Below are positions 35,198-44,484 of a DNA stretch of 64,000 nt, in pieces. The notes beneath the pieces were generated by a model. The model saw nothing but the letters and a program-made list of their open reading frames with translations, did not search any database and was not told where the DNA came from. Each line of letters opens with the position of its first letter. Position 1 is the first letter of the stretch. A program made the position numbers and the translations under genes. Source of the DNA: Alphaproteobacteria bacterium. Lineage in GTDB: Bacteria; Pseudomonadota; Alphaproteobacteria; Micropepsales; Micropepsaceae. The DNA lies in NCBI GenBank assembly GCA_016124635.1, contig WGNJ01000030.1, forward strand, positions 62,001-126,000, written 5' to 3'.

Positions 35198-37867
35198 CTA
35201 ACCCTCGCTGACGGAGACTTGCGGCATGACGCAAAGAATATCGAGCGGCAGCGGATCGGATTGGACGATGGCGAATTGGCCGCCCGTGTCGTAATCGCTC
35301 GCGATCTGCACGTCGAAATCACCGGAGCGCAACGGCGGCGACGCGTCCATCGGATCGGCGAGATCGCGCTGCACCAGCTCCTCGAGCACGCTCTCATCTG
35401 GCGGGCCGACGTGGCCGCCTAAGCCGTTGAGGACGCGCACCGTGAGCCGCGACACGCGCTTGGTCTTGCCCTGCGCGGTGACAATGGCGCCGCCCTCCAA
35501 CCGCAACGCGCGCACGCGCGAGGCATAGGGCAACCCAACCCATGCCTGCGTCGCCGGACTCTCGAGCGTGATTGCGCCGCCGGTCACAACGCGATCAGCG
35601 TGAAGCGCGCTGTCGGCGATGACTTTGACCGTCTTGCCTTCGAGGTGGGCGAGCCCGGACAGGGTCGACGTCGCCGCACCGCTGTAGGAGAGCGCTGCGT
35701 CCATGAACGCCATCGCGGCCTTATCGGTCGGCGAGGAGGGTTGAAACGGCTGGGCAAGATATTCGACCGAACGCAGCGTCGCGCCGTTGATCGTGCGCCG
35801 GACGACCATCCACAGATCGTCGACCGTGCCGTCGGGCGATGGAATGACGGCGATGCTCTCGATGAAACCGTCGATCGGATGGCGCGCCCAGGCAACGATT
35901 TGCTGGTCGCGGCGAAAGGTAAGCGAGCACAATGAGCCGTCCGACCGCCGCACCCACAAGATGGACGCGGGGTTCTTGGCCCAAGCGAGCTCGCTGAAGA
36001 TTTGCGTGCTCGCCAGATGATCGGCGAGCTCCGTCAGATCGAGCGCTTGGTAGCCGTTGGTGTCCGAGCCGTAGGCCAGCGCGAAGATCTTGCGCCCCGC
36101 CCGGTTGATGAAGACGGGTCCTCCGGCGACGCGCTCAACTTGCGCGGCGCTCGATCCCTCGCTCGACTGCGGGACGATGCGCGTGTTGGCCGGCGTAATC
36201 GGATCGCCGAGGCCGCCACCGTAGGCCGCAAATTCCTGCGCCAACGATCCGAGCAGCAAGTTGTCGGACGACAGCAACCAGCGGATCGCGTTCACCTGGT
36301 TCGACGCGATGTTGTAGGCAATCGGGTCGTCGTCGAACGTCCCGGGCAGATAGAAGTCGTAGTCGCCGGCGCGCGAGGCCCAGAAGCCGTAAGGCTGCTG
36401 CGCGGTGTTGGCCCAACATAGACGCTGCTCGTGCAGCGTAACGGCGGCCGGATAACCGCGCGAGGCCGAGAACGCGGAGTGGCGCCAGCGGTATGTGGCG
36501 AAACGCGTCGCCTTGCCGCCGCTCGTGTAGCTTCCGGTGAAGGTCGAGCCTTCCAAGTCGAATGCCGTGCTGGTGACGTTGATCGCCTTCCACGCCTTGT
36601 TGATGTCCGTCATACCGCCGGAGCCCGAGACACTGTTGATGTCGACGAAGTCGCCTTCGTTGTAGTCGTTGGCCGCGGTTACGTGGAAAAGGCCGCTCGC
36701 GTTGGTGACGTTGGTAATCGTCTTGTTCGGTTGGTTGAAACCGTTCGGCAAGTAGGTCTCGATCAAGCCGGAAACGTTCTGCGCGTCGGTGAAGCCCGTG
36801 ATCTTGATGATGCCCCAGCGCGAGTGACGATAGCGCCACTTCTTCGATCGCGTATTGGACTGACCATCGAAGGCGTCGCCTTCGATGTGTGACGGCGCAA
36901 CGTCGCCGGTGTTCGATCCGGCGCCGCCGGCGATGCGCTCATAGACATTGCCGTTGCTCGAGACTTGCCCGCCAACGCCCACGGAATTTTGGTTCGCGGT
37001 CCACGGCGACACGTCAAGCTGGTCGAGCAAAACCTCCGACATATAGAAGTATGAGCCAACCATATTGGCGTCGAATATGTCGGTCGAAGCAACGATCGAG
37101 ACCGTGTCGCCGGGTTGATAGGTCGAGCAATTCACGTAGACTTGCGCATTCTTGTCGGTGTTCTCCGGCGCGAACGGGCCGCGATCGAAGGGAATGGTCG
37201 TGAGCGTCCACGACGTGTGCGACGTGCGCGTTAGGCGCGCCGGCGGATAAGACGGATGAACGACATAGAGGATGTCGGCGCTCTGAGCGAAGCGAAGCGC
37301 GTCGAGATCGGCTTCGAGGTACGGAGAGGCGATCTCGTAGATCTTCGAAGCGGTGCCGCCCGAGGTATAGGCACCGTAGCCCGTCGCATCGAGGCCCGAG
37401 AGGTCGAAGGTGTTCGCCGCGGCGTTGGCGACCGCGAATTCGCGGTTGTTGAGCTGCGTCATGCCGGAGACGCCGGCGATGATGACACGATCGCCGTCCA
37501 AAAATCCGTGTGCGGTTGACGTCACGGTCGCGGGATTGGCTTGCGTGACATTGCTGATCGACTTCGTCGACGACGTGATGATCCCGTAGTCCTTCCAGAC
37601 GCGGATGTATTGGTCGCCAAACTCGACGATGTAGGCCTGGATCGTCGAAAAGATGAAGGGCACCACACGCGTTTGCTTGGACGAGGTTTTCACCGATCCG
37701 GCGTAGCGCGTGCCGTGCCGGCGCATCAGGCCGCCTTCGGGCCGCGGTATCCAATTCTCGACGACCTCAGCGCCGGTTTGGTACTTGGCGATGTCCGACC
37801 GGCCATATAACCGTGGACTGAGTTCGCCGCCTGCGAACGAGGCTTGGATGAGGCCGACGCGCGCCAT
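35198..37867 (-). CDS. Tail tubular protein B / nozzle protein
   Basis: An 889-residue beta-rich protein beginning ARVGLIQASFAGGELSPRLY, the widespread N-terminal phrase of podovirus nozzle or stabilisation proteins, followed by WIPRPEGGLMRRHGTRYAG and FSTIQAYIVEFGDQYIRVW. The middle contains WSASRAGDYD-like FWASRAGDYDFYLPGTFDDD. Size is close to T7 gp12 (794). It forms the distal tail tube through which DNA leaves. Start at the ATG 37867; the frame is open to 37948 but without support. Confidence 0.9.
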   Translation of the reverse strand: MARVGLIQASFAGGELSPRLYGRSDIAKYQTGAEVVENWIPRPEGGLMRRHGTRYAGSVKTSSKQTRVVPFIFSTIQAYIVEFGDQYIRVWKDYGIITSSTKSISNVTQANPATVTSTAHGFLDGDRVIIAGVSGMTQLNNREFAVANAAANTFDLSGLDATGYGAYTSGGTASKIYEIASPYLEADLDALRFAQSADILYVVHPSYPPARLTRTSHTSWTLTTIPFDRGPFAPENTDKNAQVYVNCSTYQPGDTVSIVASTDIFDANMVGSYFYMSEVLLDQLDVSPWTANQNSVGVGGQVSSNGNVYERIAGGAGSNTGDVAPSHIEGDAFDGQSNTRSKKWRYRHSRWGIIKITGFTDAQNVSGLIETYLPNGFNQPNKTITNVTNASGLFHVTAANDYNEGDFVDINSVSGSGGMTDINKAWKAINVTSTAFDLEGSTFTGSYTSGGKATRFATYRWRHSAFSASRGYPAAVTLHEQRLCWANTAQQPYGFWASRAGDYDFYLPGTFDDDPIAYNIASNQVNAIRWLLSSDNLLLGSLAQEFAAYGGGLGDPITPANTRIVPQSSEGSSAAQVERVAGGPVFINRAGRKIFALAYGSDTNGYQALDLTELADHLASTQIFSELAWAKNPASILWVRRSDGSLCSLTFRRDQQIVAWARHPIDGFIESIAVIPSPDGTVDDLWMVVRRTINGATLRSVEYLAQPFQPSSPTDKAAMAFMDAALSYSGAATSTLSGLAHLEGKTVKVIADSALHADRVVTGGAITLESPATQAWVGLPYASRVRALRLEGGAIVTAQGKTKRVSRLTVRVLNGLGGHVGPPDESVLEELVQRDLADPMDASPPLRSGDFDVQIASDYDTGGQFAIVQSDPLPLDILCVMPQVSVSEG

Positions 37868-38029
37868 GCGGTCTCCAATATGTTCAAGCTGTTTCGAAAA
37901 AGATCGGTGGGGGGACTCAAGAGGAGGGGACGCCCCGAATCCCCCCACCTGGCCGCGCGCGGGGAGGACGCGCGCAAGGCCACCTCACCGCCCGAGGCGG
38001 GAGGTAACGCGGGGGTCAGTATCTAGTCG

Positions 38030-38653
38030 TCAGAAGTTCGGATCCCAGTCCGAGTACGGGCGGATGTTCTGCCCGAACCGCGCGCCGACCCACGATCCTT
38101 GCGGAAGCGCGTCGGGCTGACCTTCGATCGCGTCGTTCTTCCACGCTTCATGTAGCTTGCCGAGATAGATTTGCCAGAGACCCTGCGCCTTCGAGGTGCT
38201 TTCGGACAACGAAACCGCAATGTCGGCAGCGACCCGCGCGGCGAGCGCCGCGACGAACAAGGGATCGAATTGGGCCGGGTCGGTCACGCGCGCTGTGTAC
38301 TTCACGAAAATCGGCGCGCCCATATCGGTCAAGATGCGCCGGCCTTCCACCCGCCAATCGTCGGCTTCGCCGTTTTCGATCGCGCGCACGCGCAAACAGT
38401 CCGCGGGCAACTCATATTGGTTCGCGAAACCGAACGCCGGCGGGTCGGACAGTGCGGCGAGCTCGGCCCGCGCCGACGCAAAATTCCAGTCGTAGCCGCG
38501 GAGCGTCGCATCGCGTGCGTAGGGATAACGCAGCCGGCAGGCGCGCGCGGCTTGGCTGTTTTCGTCGAGCGCTGTGATCATCATCCCGCGCCCGATCTCT
38601 TGCAGCGCCAGATTGCAGATCGCCACTTCGCTGTATTCGCCCAGTGTCGGCAT
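38030..38653 (-). CDS. Tail tubular protein A (gatekeeper/adaptor)
   Basis: A 207-residue helical protein starting PTLGEYSEVAICNLALQEIG, with FASARAELAAL, FGFANQYELPADCLRVRAIE and KYTARVTDPAQFDPLFVAAL, the typical sequence run of T7 gp11-type tail tubular protein A. It forms the ring between portal and nozzle. It directly precedes tail tubular protein B in the transcription order. Confidence 0.9.
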   Translation of the reverse strand: MPTLGEYSEVAICNLALQEIGRGMMITALDENSQAARACRLRYPYARDATLRGYDWNFASARAELAALSDPPAFGFANQYELPADCLRVRAIENGEADDWRVEGRRILTDMGAPIFVKYTARVTDPAQFDPLFVAALAARVAADIAVSLSESTSKAQGLWQIYLGKLHEAWKNDAIEGQPDALPQGSWVGARFGQNIRPYSDWDPNF

Positions 38654-38694
38654 GTCGCAAGCGGGGCGGAGTGATGCTCCGCCCCTTCCCTTTT

Positions 38695-39114
38695 CTAGGT
38701 TGCCGAGAAGTAGAGATCGACGAGCAACGTGCCCGAAGACGGGAACGTGGCGGCGCCGATCGTGATGAAGATCGTCTCGGCAGACGTCAACTTCGTCTGC
38801 GCCGAAGCCTTGCCGAAGACGGTCGGCGTGTCGGTCGCGGTGAAAGTCGCGGCCGCCTTATATTTCGCCGTCGTGCCCGAGATGCCGATGGCGACGGTCG
38901 ACGTGCCGAGCGACGTGTCCGTCGTCAGCACGCCGTACAAGAACGAGTCGCCGATGCTCGGCAAGGCGACGACGATCGTATCCGACGTCGTCTGCGAGGC
39001 GAGCGTGATCGTCGCGCGGTGCACGCGGACATTGCCGTTCACCACCGAGCCGTCGACTTGGCCGACCGGCACGGTGTTGCGCGGCGCCAATTCGTTGGCG
39101 TAGTAGACAGTCAT
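38695..39114 (-). CDS. Putative capsid decoration/cement protein
   Basis: A 139-residue beta-rich, Thr/Ser/Ala-rich protein without cysteines: ASQTTSDTIVVALPSIGDSF and TSTVAIGISGTTAKYKAAAT. Its place directly downstream of the major capsid gene and its composition suggest a decoration or head-completion protein. No family is recognised. Confidence 0.65.
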   Translation of the reverse strand: MTVYYANELAPRNTVPVGQVDGSVVNGNVRVHRATITLASQTTSDTIVVALPSIGDSFLYGVLTTDTSLGTSTVAIGISGTTAKYKAAATFTATDTPTVFGKASAQTKLTSAETIFITIGAATFPSSGTLLVDLYFSAT

Positions 39115-39159
39115 TCTTTTGAACTCCTGATCGTTGAGGCGTCGGGAAGCCCGTCAGCC

Positions 39160-40062
39160 TTAGCTTTCCTGACAATCGATCTCGACGATGCCGACTTCCT
39201 GCATGCGCGTGGCGCCGATCGACATCGAGTAGAACACCTGGGTCGCGTAGTTCTTGTCGGGACGCTCCGTGATGCGGGCCGACGGCGAGTTGCCTAGACC
39301 GAGCAGAAGACAGTCGCGCTGCCAGGCGATGCACTTGCGGATCGAACCACCGACGGTCGTCGTCGGCAGGATCTTGGTGCCGTCGATGCGCGCGCCGTCG
39401 ATCTTGACGAAGGTGAAACCGAGGAACGTGTCGATCTCGCCCTGCACCAACGCCTTTACGGTGTTGTAGTCGCTCGACGTCACCTGCTGAACGTTCAGCA
39501 GATCCTTGAGCTGAGACGACGTCACAGCGATGTAGCGGTGTTCGTTGTCGACGTCGGTCTGGTCGAGGATCTGCTTGGCCTGGATCAGCTTCGTCACCGA
39601 CATGCCGGTACCGCCGTTGGCGATGATCTGGCTGCCGCTGTTGTAGCCGGTGAGCGTGACCGAGTTCGATCCGGTCTCGCCGGTATAGGCGGTGCCGAGC
39701 GCCGCATCGACCAAGACTTCGTCCATCGCCCGGCCCATCGCTTTCGCGGCGGACATCGCGTAGGTCGACGTCGGATCGATCAGCGTGCGGACTTTGTCTT
39801 CCGCATCGATGAGATCTGCCCAATCGAAATCCTCGACGGCGACGCGACGGCGGGCATGCGGCGTATCCATGCGCGGCGTATCGGAGTGGCGGGAGGTGCG
39901 GCGGCGCGCGGCCGTTGCGCCGATCTGATCGAAAAAGGCCTGCTTGCCGACTACAGGTTCGTTGCGCACGCAGCTCTTGAGCTTGGAGCCGTTCTGCTGC
40001 GCGAGCATCTGCACGTTCGCGCTGTATTGCTGCACGAAGGCAGTCGTCACTTGGGTAGACAT
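39160..40062 (-). CDS. Major capsid protein
   Basis: A 300-residue capsid protein of the type found in BPP-1-like podoviruses. It starts STQVTTAFVQQYSANVQMLA, contains DFDWADLIDAEDKVRTLIDP and AKAMGRAMDEVLVDAALGTA, and ends in a beta-rich part (FTFVKIDGARIDGTKILPTT). Length and place between scaffold and tail adaptor are as expected. The ATG at 40062 has a GGAG site about 10 bases before it. Cargo genes (40.4-42.7 kb) separate it from its scaffold gene, which is unusual. Confidence 0.88.
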   Translation of the reverse strand: MSTQVTTAFVQQYSANVQMLAQQNGSKLKSCVRNEPVVGKQAFFDQIGATAARRRTSRHSDTPRMDTPHARRRVAVEDFDWADLIDAEDKVRTLIDPTSTYAMSAAKAMGRAMDEVLVDAALGTAYTGETGSNSVTLTGYNSGSQIIANGGTGMSVTKLIQAKQILDQTDVDNEHRYIAVTSSQLKDLLNVQQVTSSDYNTVKALVQGEIDTFLGFTFVKIDGARIDGTKILPTTTVGGSIRKCIAWQRDCLLLGLGNSPSARITERPDKNYATQVFYSMSIGATRMQEVGIVEIDCQES

Positions 40063-40392
40063 TTGGAGTGATCTCCGCTGGTTGCTTTGAGTTGCAAAGA
40101 GCGGACGGGTGCCCACGCTCGTCGCGTGGACCGTGCCTTGCGCGACTTACGCGCGCGCCGGGTCGGCCTTGTCTTTCAGGCTATGCAGCGGGGGCGCGGA
40201 TCGCGCGCCGTGTCCGCAGGAGAAAGAGGTAGTCCGGAAGCGGTCTGGCAAAATGCAATTTCGGGATCTGCGAATCTGCGCAGCCCTCATATCCAATATT
40301 TGCCATTCGTTCTGCCGCCGACCGCCTGCCAAAATCAATGCCTTTGCGGTGCAACTGGGGCGCTGCGTCCGTGAGACTTGCAGTGCTCGAGT

Positions 40393-40845
40393 CTATTGCT
40401 CCCTGATTGTGTCGTCCGGCCGGAGGATCAGCTTGAGGTACTCGTATGAGCAAACATCTCCCCCAGGCTGGGCGACGTAAGGGATATATAGATAGACCGA
40501 ATTCACCTGTTGCCCGCGAACGTCCTCGCGCGCGTTGAGGATGACGATGCCTTGTGCGTAGATCCGCGGCGTCGAATGCAGTTTGGGATGCTCGACCACG
40601 TGGATTCGCCCACCATATTCCAACGCGAGTCTGAGGAGGTCCTTGTTGACGGGATTCAGGTCAGCGATCAACTTTGCGCGTCCGAACGGCGGTAGCAGCT
40701 CGACGTCGGTCGTTATTCGCGACACGCGCGAGGGCGACGGCTCGCCCGAATGAACCGTAACTCTTTCGACGTCGGCACTTGCCGCCCCAGTGATACCGAA
40801 AAATGCCAACGACAGCGGTAGAACCACCCAACTGAGCGCTTTCAT
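40393..40845 (-). CDS. Secreted protein of unknown function (cargo)
   Basis: A 150-residue exported protein. From the ATG at 40845 it has a signal peptide (KALSWVVLPLSLAFFGITGAA) preceded by a strong GGAGAGGGG ribosome site. The mature part (VERVTVHSGEPSPS..., VYLYIPYVAQPGGDVCSYEY) is beta-rich with one cysteine. No family recognised. It lies downstream of the AHH nuclease/Imm11 pair and may belong to the same cassette. Confidence 0.65.
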   Translation of the reverse strand: MKALSWVVLPLSLAFFGITGAASADVERVTVHSGEPSPSRVSRITTDVELLPPFGRAKLIADLNPVNKDLLRLALEYGGRIHVVEHPKLHSTPRIYAQGIVILNAREDVRGQQVNSVYLYIPYVAQPGGDVCSYEYLKLILRPDDTIREQ

Positions 40846-41077
40846 CGTCCCCTCTCCAAAACCCAACATCACGCGAAAGAAAGCATTGTCGATACTTGGG
40901 CGAAACTAAGGCAACGCCTTCTCGACCTTGGATGCCTTATGCGAGCCCGCCTAGTGCACAATGACGGCTCTGCGATCGGACAGGTAATCTTTGTAGTAAT
41001 AAATATCCCATTGTGCTCGATGTGTGCACGCGGCAATGACCTTTCGGAATGCAGGTCAGTCGGGATGGCTGTGTCTG

Positions 41078-41644
41078 TTAGGGCGAAATCGGCAATTGCT
41101 TGAACAGATAACCGGTAAAAGCGTTGTCGATGAGAACGCGTCGGCACCTTTCGCTGCAGAACAATGCCGAGCGAAGATTTCGCTCGCGGAAGATATCCGA
41201 AACTGGATCAGTTGACGCGTGAAAAGTTATGTTTTCAACCCACCTCACTTTGCGCGGTGAACTCGAAAAAAATTGAACGTCGGATTTCTCGAAATCAAGG
41301 CGCTCAACTACCGAGCTTGGATCAAACAGGACGAATTGCCTCGATCGTACCTTGGTTGCGAGTGCAAGCGAAACGGTGCGACCCGGAACGTCAAGGTGTT
41401 GCCGCAGACAACCCCATGCTTCGATGCTGAAGCAAGCGCAACCGGGCCAAAGAGAAACATAGTCCGGTACAGGTTCTATTTCCGGATCCGCCTCTGCGTC
41501 GTCAAGTTGAACTTCTATGGGCGTGCCCAACCTCACCAATTCCCCAACCCAATCACTTTCGAGCGAAGGAAGGTGCTGCTGGTCTACGATGGACAAACCA
41601 ACGTAATCCGTATCGACAAGCAATTCATATATTGGCGCCGACAT
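41078..41644 (-). CDS. Imm11-like immunity protein
   Basis: A 188-residue protein whose C-terminal third has the Imm11 (DUF1629) pattern: VRWVENITFHASTDPVSDIF, then FRERNLRSALFCSERCRRVLIDNAFTGYLFKQL, where family members read I-F-V-S-E-x-F-K-E-A...G-L-T-G. Imm11 proteins neutralise polymorphic toxins in the cytoplasm. The gene starts on the base after the nuclease stop, the classical toxin-then-immunity order. The assignment is from pattern memory and merits a profile search. Confidence 0.75.
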   Translation of the reverse strand: MSAPIYELLVDTDYVGLSIVDQQHLPSLESDWVGELVRLGTPIEVQLDDAEADPEIEPVPDYVSLWPGCACFSIEAWGCLRQHLDVPGRTVSLALATKVRSRQFVLFDPSSVVERLDFEKSDVQFFSSSPRKVRWVENITFHASTDPVSDIFRERNLRSALFCSERCRRVLIDNAFTGYLFKQLPISP

Positions 41645-42739
41645 TTATCTTCGAGGCGGTCTTACCGGTGGGAATTGAGCGCGCGAGTCCGCTCGATCTT
41701 TCAGTTTTTCTAGCAGATTCTTTATTTCTCGCAATGCCTGGCGAAACTGCGGCTCGTCGGTTGCTTCACTCAATCGGCTCGCAACGAAATTGTAATAATT
41801 TCTTGTGTGAAGAACCCTGTGAGCGTCCTCAATCATCCGCGCCAGGTTTGCCGGGTCGTTGATGGATATCTTGTATTCACTCAGGATCCTGTCGAACACA
41901 CGATGTTGTCGCGCCAGTTTGGCAATAATGTGATGCGTGACCCGAACTGCTTTGAGTTCAGGGATTGCTATCAAGATGACGGCTAGCGCCGCGCTCGCGT
42001 AGCGACCTGCCCTAACGTCATCAACGAACTCTTGAGCTTCCGGCAAGGGACTGAGTTCGTACAAGGCTCTCCCTAGGAAAGGCACCGCTTGCCGGAGAAC
42101 CCGCTTCTGGCCCTCAAAGTACTCGTACCGTTCTTGCGGCGAAGCAGTGGCCAGCCATTCTCGCTCCCACTCGTCGCTGGTGTCGTAGGCAATGCTCGCT
42201 TCTTGCCAACCGCGATTCTCTCGACGAGTCGGGTTGTCTTCACCGGGTTGGTTCGGTGATAACTCGTTTGATGCGGCGCTCAGTGGTGACGCTGGCCGAT
42301 CGCTAACCGCAGTAGGCTTATGGACAGGCAGGTCTTTTTCCGCGGCCTCTCTTGTCAGAGCCGATTGCTTTGAACTGAGCACCTTTGCAACCTGCTGTGT
42401 CACTACTGGCTTCGCGCTGTCATCGAATTTGTTGATGAAGGAGTCGACGACATGGGCCGCGTTCGCTTGCGGAAGGTTTTGAACGCTCCCGATCTCCGCC
42501 TCGACAAACTGTGGCGGCAGCGGGCGATGCGCGAAGAGCGGTACGCCGCCGGCCTTGTGATACGCCGCAGTCGCATCGACGATGGTGCGCGCGGCGCTCT
42601 TCATCCCCTCCTCGTCATGCTCATGCTTGGCGGTATACCAATCCTCGAGCGCCGCTTTGATCGCCGGCGACCAAATAGGCGCGTCATCCTCTTCATCGTC
42701 GCGCACGCGCGTCGACGGCTGCTTGAACAGCATCGGCAT
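41645..42739 (-). CDS. AHH-type nuclease polymorphic toxin with virion-type N-terminus
   Basis: A 364-residue protein in three parts. Residues 22-125 are helical (PAIKAALEDWYTAKHEHDEE...) and resemble the N-terminal part of the 59749-61161 protein. Residues 126-200 form a polar linker. The C-terminal ~100 residues carry the AHH nuclease pattern of the HNH/EndoVII fold: VRVTHHIIAK with H269/H270, ISINDPANLA, and AHRVLHTRNYYNFV with H307 and H311. The first residue of the motif is Thr instead of Ala. A good AAGGATG ribosome site precedes the ATG. It sits between scaffold and capsid genes and is followed at once by an Imm11-like gene. Confidence 0.8.
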   Translation of the reverse strand: MPMLFKQPSTRVRDDEEDDAPIWSPAIKAALEDWYTAKHEHDEEGMKSAARTIVDATAAYHKAGGVPLFAHRPLPPQFVEAEIGSVQNLPQANAAHVVDSFINKFDDSAKPVVTQQVAKVLSSKQSALTREAAEKDLPVHKPTAVSDRPASPLSAASNELSPNQPGEDNPTRRENRGWQEASIAYDTSDEWEREWLATASPQERYEYFEGQKRVLRQAVPFLGRALYELSPLPEAQEFVDDVRAGRYASAALAVILIAIPELKAVRVTHHIIAKLARQHRVFDRILSEYKISINDPANLARMIEDAHRVLHTRNYYNFVASRLSEATDEPQFRQALREIKNLLEKLKDRADSRAQFPPVRPPRR

Positions 42740-42764
42740 TCATCCTTATCTGAAAGAGGTCGAG

Positions 42765-43604
42765 CTAATCCCGGAACGATTGCTCGAAGAGCTGCTGCAC
42801 CTTGCGCACGACGTCGGCGTGCTCTGGGTGGTCGCCGCGGCGATAGGCTTCGCTCGCCATCAGTTTCTTGTATTCGACTTGCGCCTCGTCGGCGGTGAGG
42901 CCGGCGCCGGCGCCACGACCGACCTTCAGCGAGTCCTCCGTCATCATGCCGCCGATCTTCGCCATCATGCGAATGAGCGCGGGATGATTGCCGTAGCCGC
43001 TTTCGTTCAAGATTTGGATCACCTCATCGCCGCCGAAGTGACGGACGGCGCGCGAGGCCTGTTGGATCTTCGCGTCGTAGCCCTGACCGTACTCGGCCTT
43101 CAGCATGGCGACCGTTTCTGCTTCGCGGCCATGAAACGCCATCGACTGCGATTGGTACTCGCCGAGGCGATGGGACGTTACCGCATCGACGAGACCTTGC
43201 ACCTGCGACGGCGTCAGCCCGAGCTTGTGCGCGACGGGGAGCATCGAGCGCTCGAAGTTCTCGTCGTAGGCGACGCCCGCGGGCATCGACGGCCGGCTGA
43301 TGTGATAGCCGTCCGCGCGCTCTGGTATGCCGAGCTTGGCGCGCGCTTGCTGATCCCAAACGCCGTCCTTGGGTACGACGACCTTGTCCGCGCCGATCGC
43401 CCGCTCCGCGTGCGCATAGGCCTGCGCGAGATCGGCCGGCGTCTTGTAGCCCTTGGTCTCCACCATCGAACGCAGGTCGGGCGGAAGATTTTGCGTCCAC
43501 TCGGGCGCCATCGCGCGCGCCATGACGGACGACGGCAATTGCTGCGGCTGAACTTCTCCAATCGACGAGGTGCCCGCGGACGCGGACTCGTTAGTGGCTG
43601 ACAT
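42765..43604 (-). CDS. Capsid assembly scaffolding protein
   Basis: About 279 residues from the ATG at 43604 (SATNESASAG...), with a GGAG ribosome site. It has the classical scaffold phrase MVETKGYKTPADLAQAYAHAERAIGADKVVVP, followed by helical Gln/Glu/Ala-rich sequence, and ends in a charged helix (VVRKVQQLFEQSFRD). Scaffolds shape the procapsid and are then lost. It overlaps the stop of the Bbp19-like gene by 14 bases. The frame is open to 43745 but without good support. Confidence 0.88.
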   Translation of the reverse strand: MSATNESASAGTSSIGEVQPQQLPSSVMARAMAPEWTQNLPPDLRSMVETKGYKTPADLAQAYAHAERAIGADKVVVPKDGVWDQQARAKLGIPERADGYHISRPSMPAGVAYDENFERSMLPVAHKLGLTPSQVQGLVDAVTSHRLGEYQSQSMAFHGREAETVAMLKAEYGQGYDAKIQQASRAVRHFGGDEVIQILNESGYGNHPALIRMMAKIGGMMTEDSLKVGRGAGAGLTADEAQVEYKKLMASEAYRRGDHPEHADVVRKVQQLFEQSFRD

Positions 43605-43869
43605 AGGTGCGTGCTCCATCTGCTGTGTCGACGAAATCTTCGGGCTCGAGGCCGCAGATGCGGGCGATGTGAAGCCAGACGCGGCGCTTGCCTTCTTCGA
43701 CGCCGCGATCGAACTCACTGGCGCCGGCGATCGGCGCCGCGGCATTGCAGAACATCGCGAGGTCGGCCTTCAGAAGCTCGCGCCCGTCGAAGGCCTCGAC
43801 ATATTCCGCGGCGACGCGCGCGGCCGTGCGGCCCCAAAGGCCGCTCAGCAACTGCGGTAGTGTTCGCAT
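43591..43869 (-). CDS. Bbp19-like small phage protein
   Basis: A 92-residue protein (RTLPQLLSGLWGRTAARVAA...). The segment LAMFCNAAAPIAGASEFDRGVEEGKRRVWLHIARI has the F..T.xGRRVxxxL/EGxR pattern of small phage proteins related to Bordetella phage BPP-1 Bbp19, found near portal and capsid genes. The role is unknown. It overlaps both neighbours by a few bases, indicating a tight virion operon. Confidence 0.65.
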   Translation of the reverse strand: MRTLPQLLSGLWGRTAARVAAEYVEAFDGRELLKADLAMFCNAAAPIAGASEFDRGVEEGKRRVWLHIARICGLEPEDFVDTADGARTYVSH

Positions 43870-44477
43870 CAATCGTCCTTGTCGTGCTCGGCGATCAGCG
43901 CGGCGAGAATGCCGGCGATGACGTGATCTTCGAGATTGGTGTCGCGCTTCAGCTTTGCGCGCAGCGCCTTGACCGCGCGATGCGCACGCAAGCGCGCGGT
44001 GTCGCGCGTGACCGTCGTGAGGCGCCAGGACACCGGCGCATGCAGCGATGGCGGCGGCAAATTCGGCCATGTGGGCTTCGGCTTCTTGCGCCGTGACGGC
44101 GGCACGTCGGCGAACCAGCCCGCGCCGCCGAGCGCGGACAGCGGTCCCGGTTGAGGCGGTGGCGGTGGCGGCGCTTCGGCTGTATCTTCAAGGGGCGATG
44201 CCGCCCACACTTCCAGCGCCGCAATCGCTTCGTCGACGGCGTCCGGCAGCTCGAGCTCGAGTTGCCACTGAACGAACGTGTCGTCGGCAGCGACGATCGG
44301 AAGATCCGCCAACGGCGAGGAACACGTTACGTCAGTGTCCGCACCTTCAAGTGCGAAAAGCTGAAACGGCGCCGTGTCATGATCCAACGCGGCAAGAACG
44401 ATCGTATCGTCGGTTGGCGCCGCCGTACCGGCGAGCGTCGACAGCGGCTCTGCGCCGAGGGGCAAATGGGCGAGCAT
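43869..44477 (-). CDS. Hypothetical phage structural-operon protein
   Basis: A 202-residue protein with an acidic N-terminal half, a run of prolines (EAPPPPPPQPG) and a basic C-terminal half (RDTARLRAHRAVKALRAKLKR). No family recognised. Its stop overlaps the start of the Bbp19-like gene, so it belongs to the virion operon. It might be a portal-associated or scaffold-linked protein; this is positional inference. Confidence 0.55.
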   Translation of the reverse strand: MLAHLPLGAEPLSTLAGTAAPTDDTIVLAALDHDTAPFQLFALEGADTDVTCSSPLADLPIVAADDTFVQWQLELELPDAVDEAIAALEVWAASPLEDTAEAPPPPPPQPGPLSALGGAGWFADVPPSRRKKPKPTWPNLPPPSLHAPVSWRLTTVTRDTARLRAHRAVKALRAKLKRDTNLEDHVIAGILAALIAEHDKDD

Positions 44478-44484
44478 CTAACCT

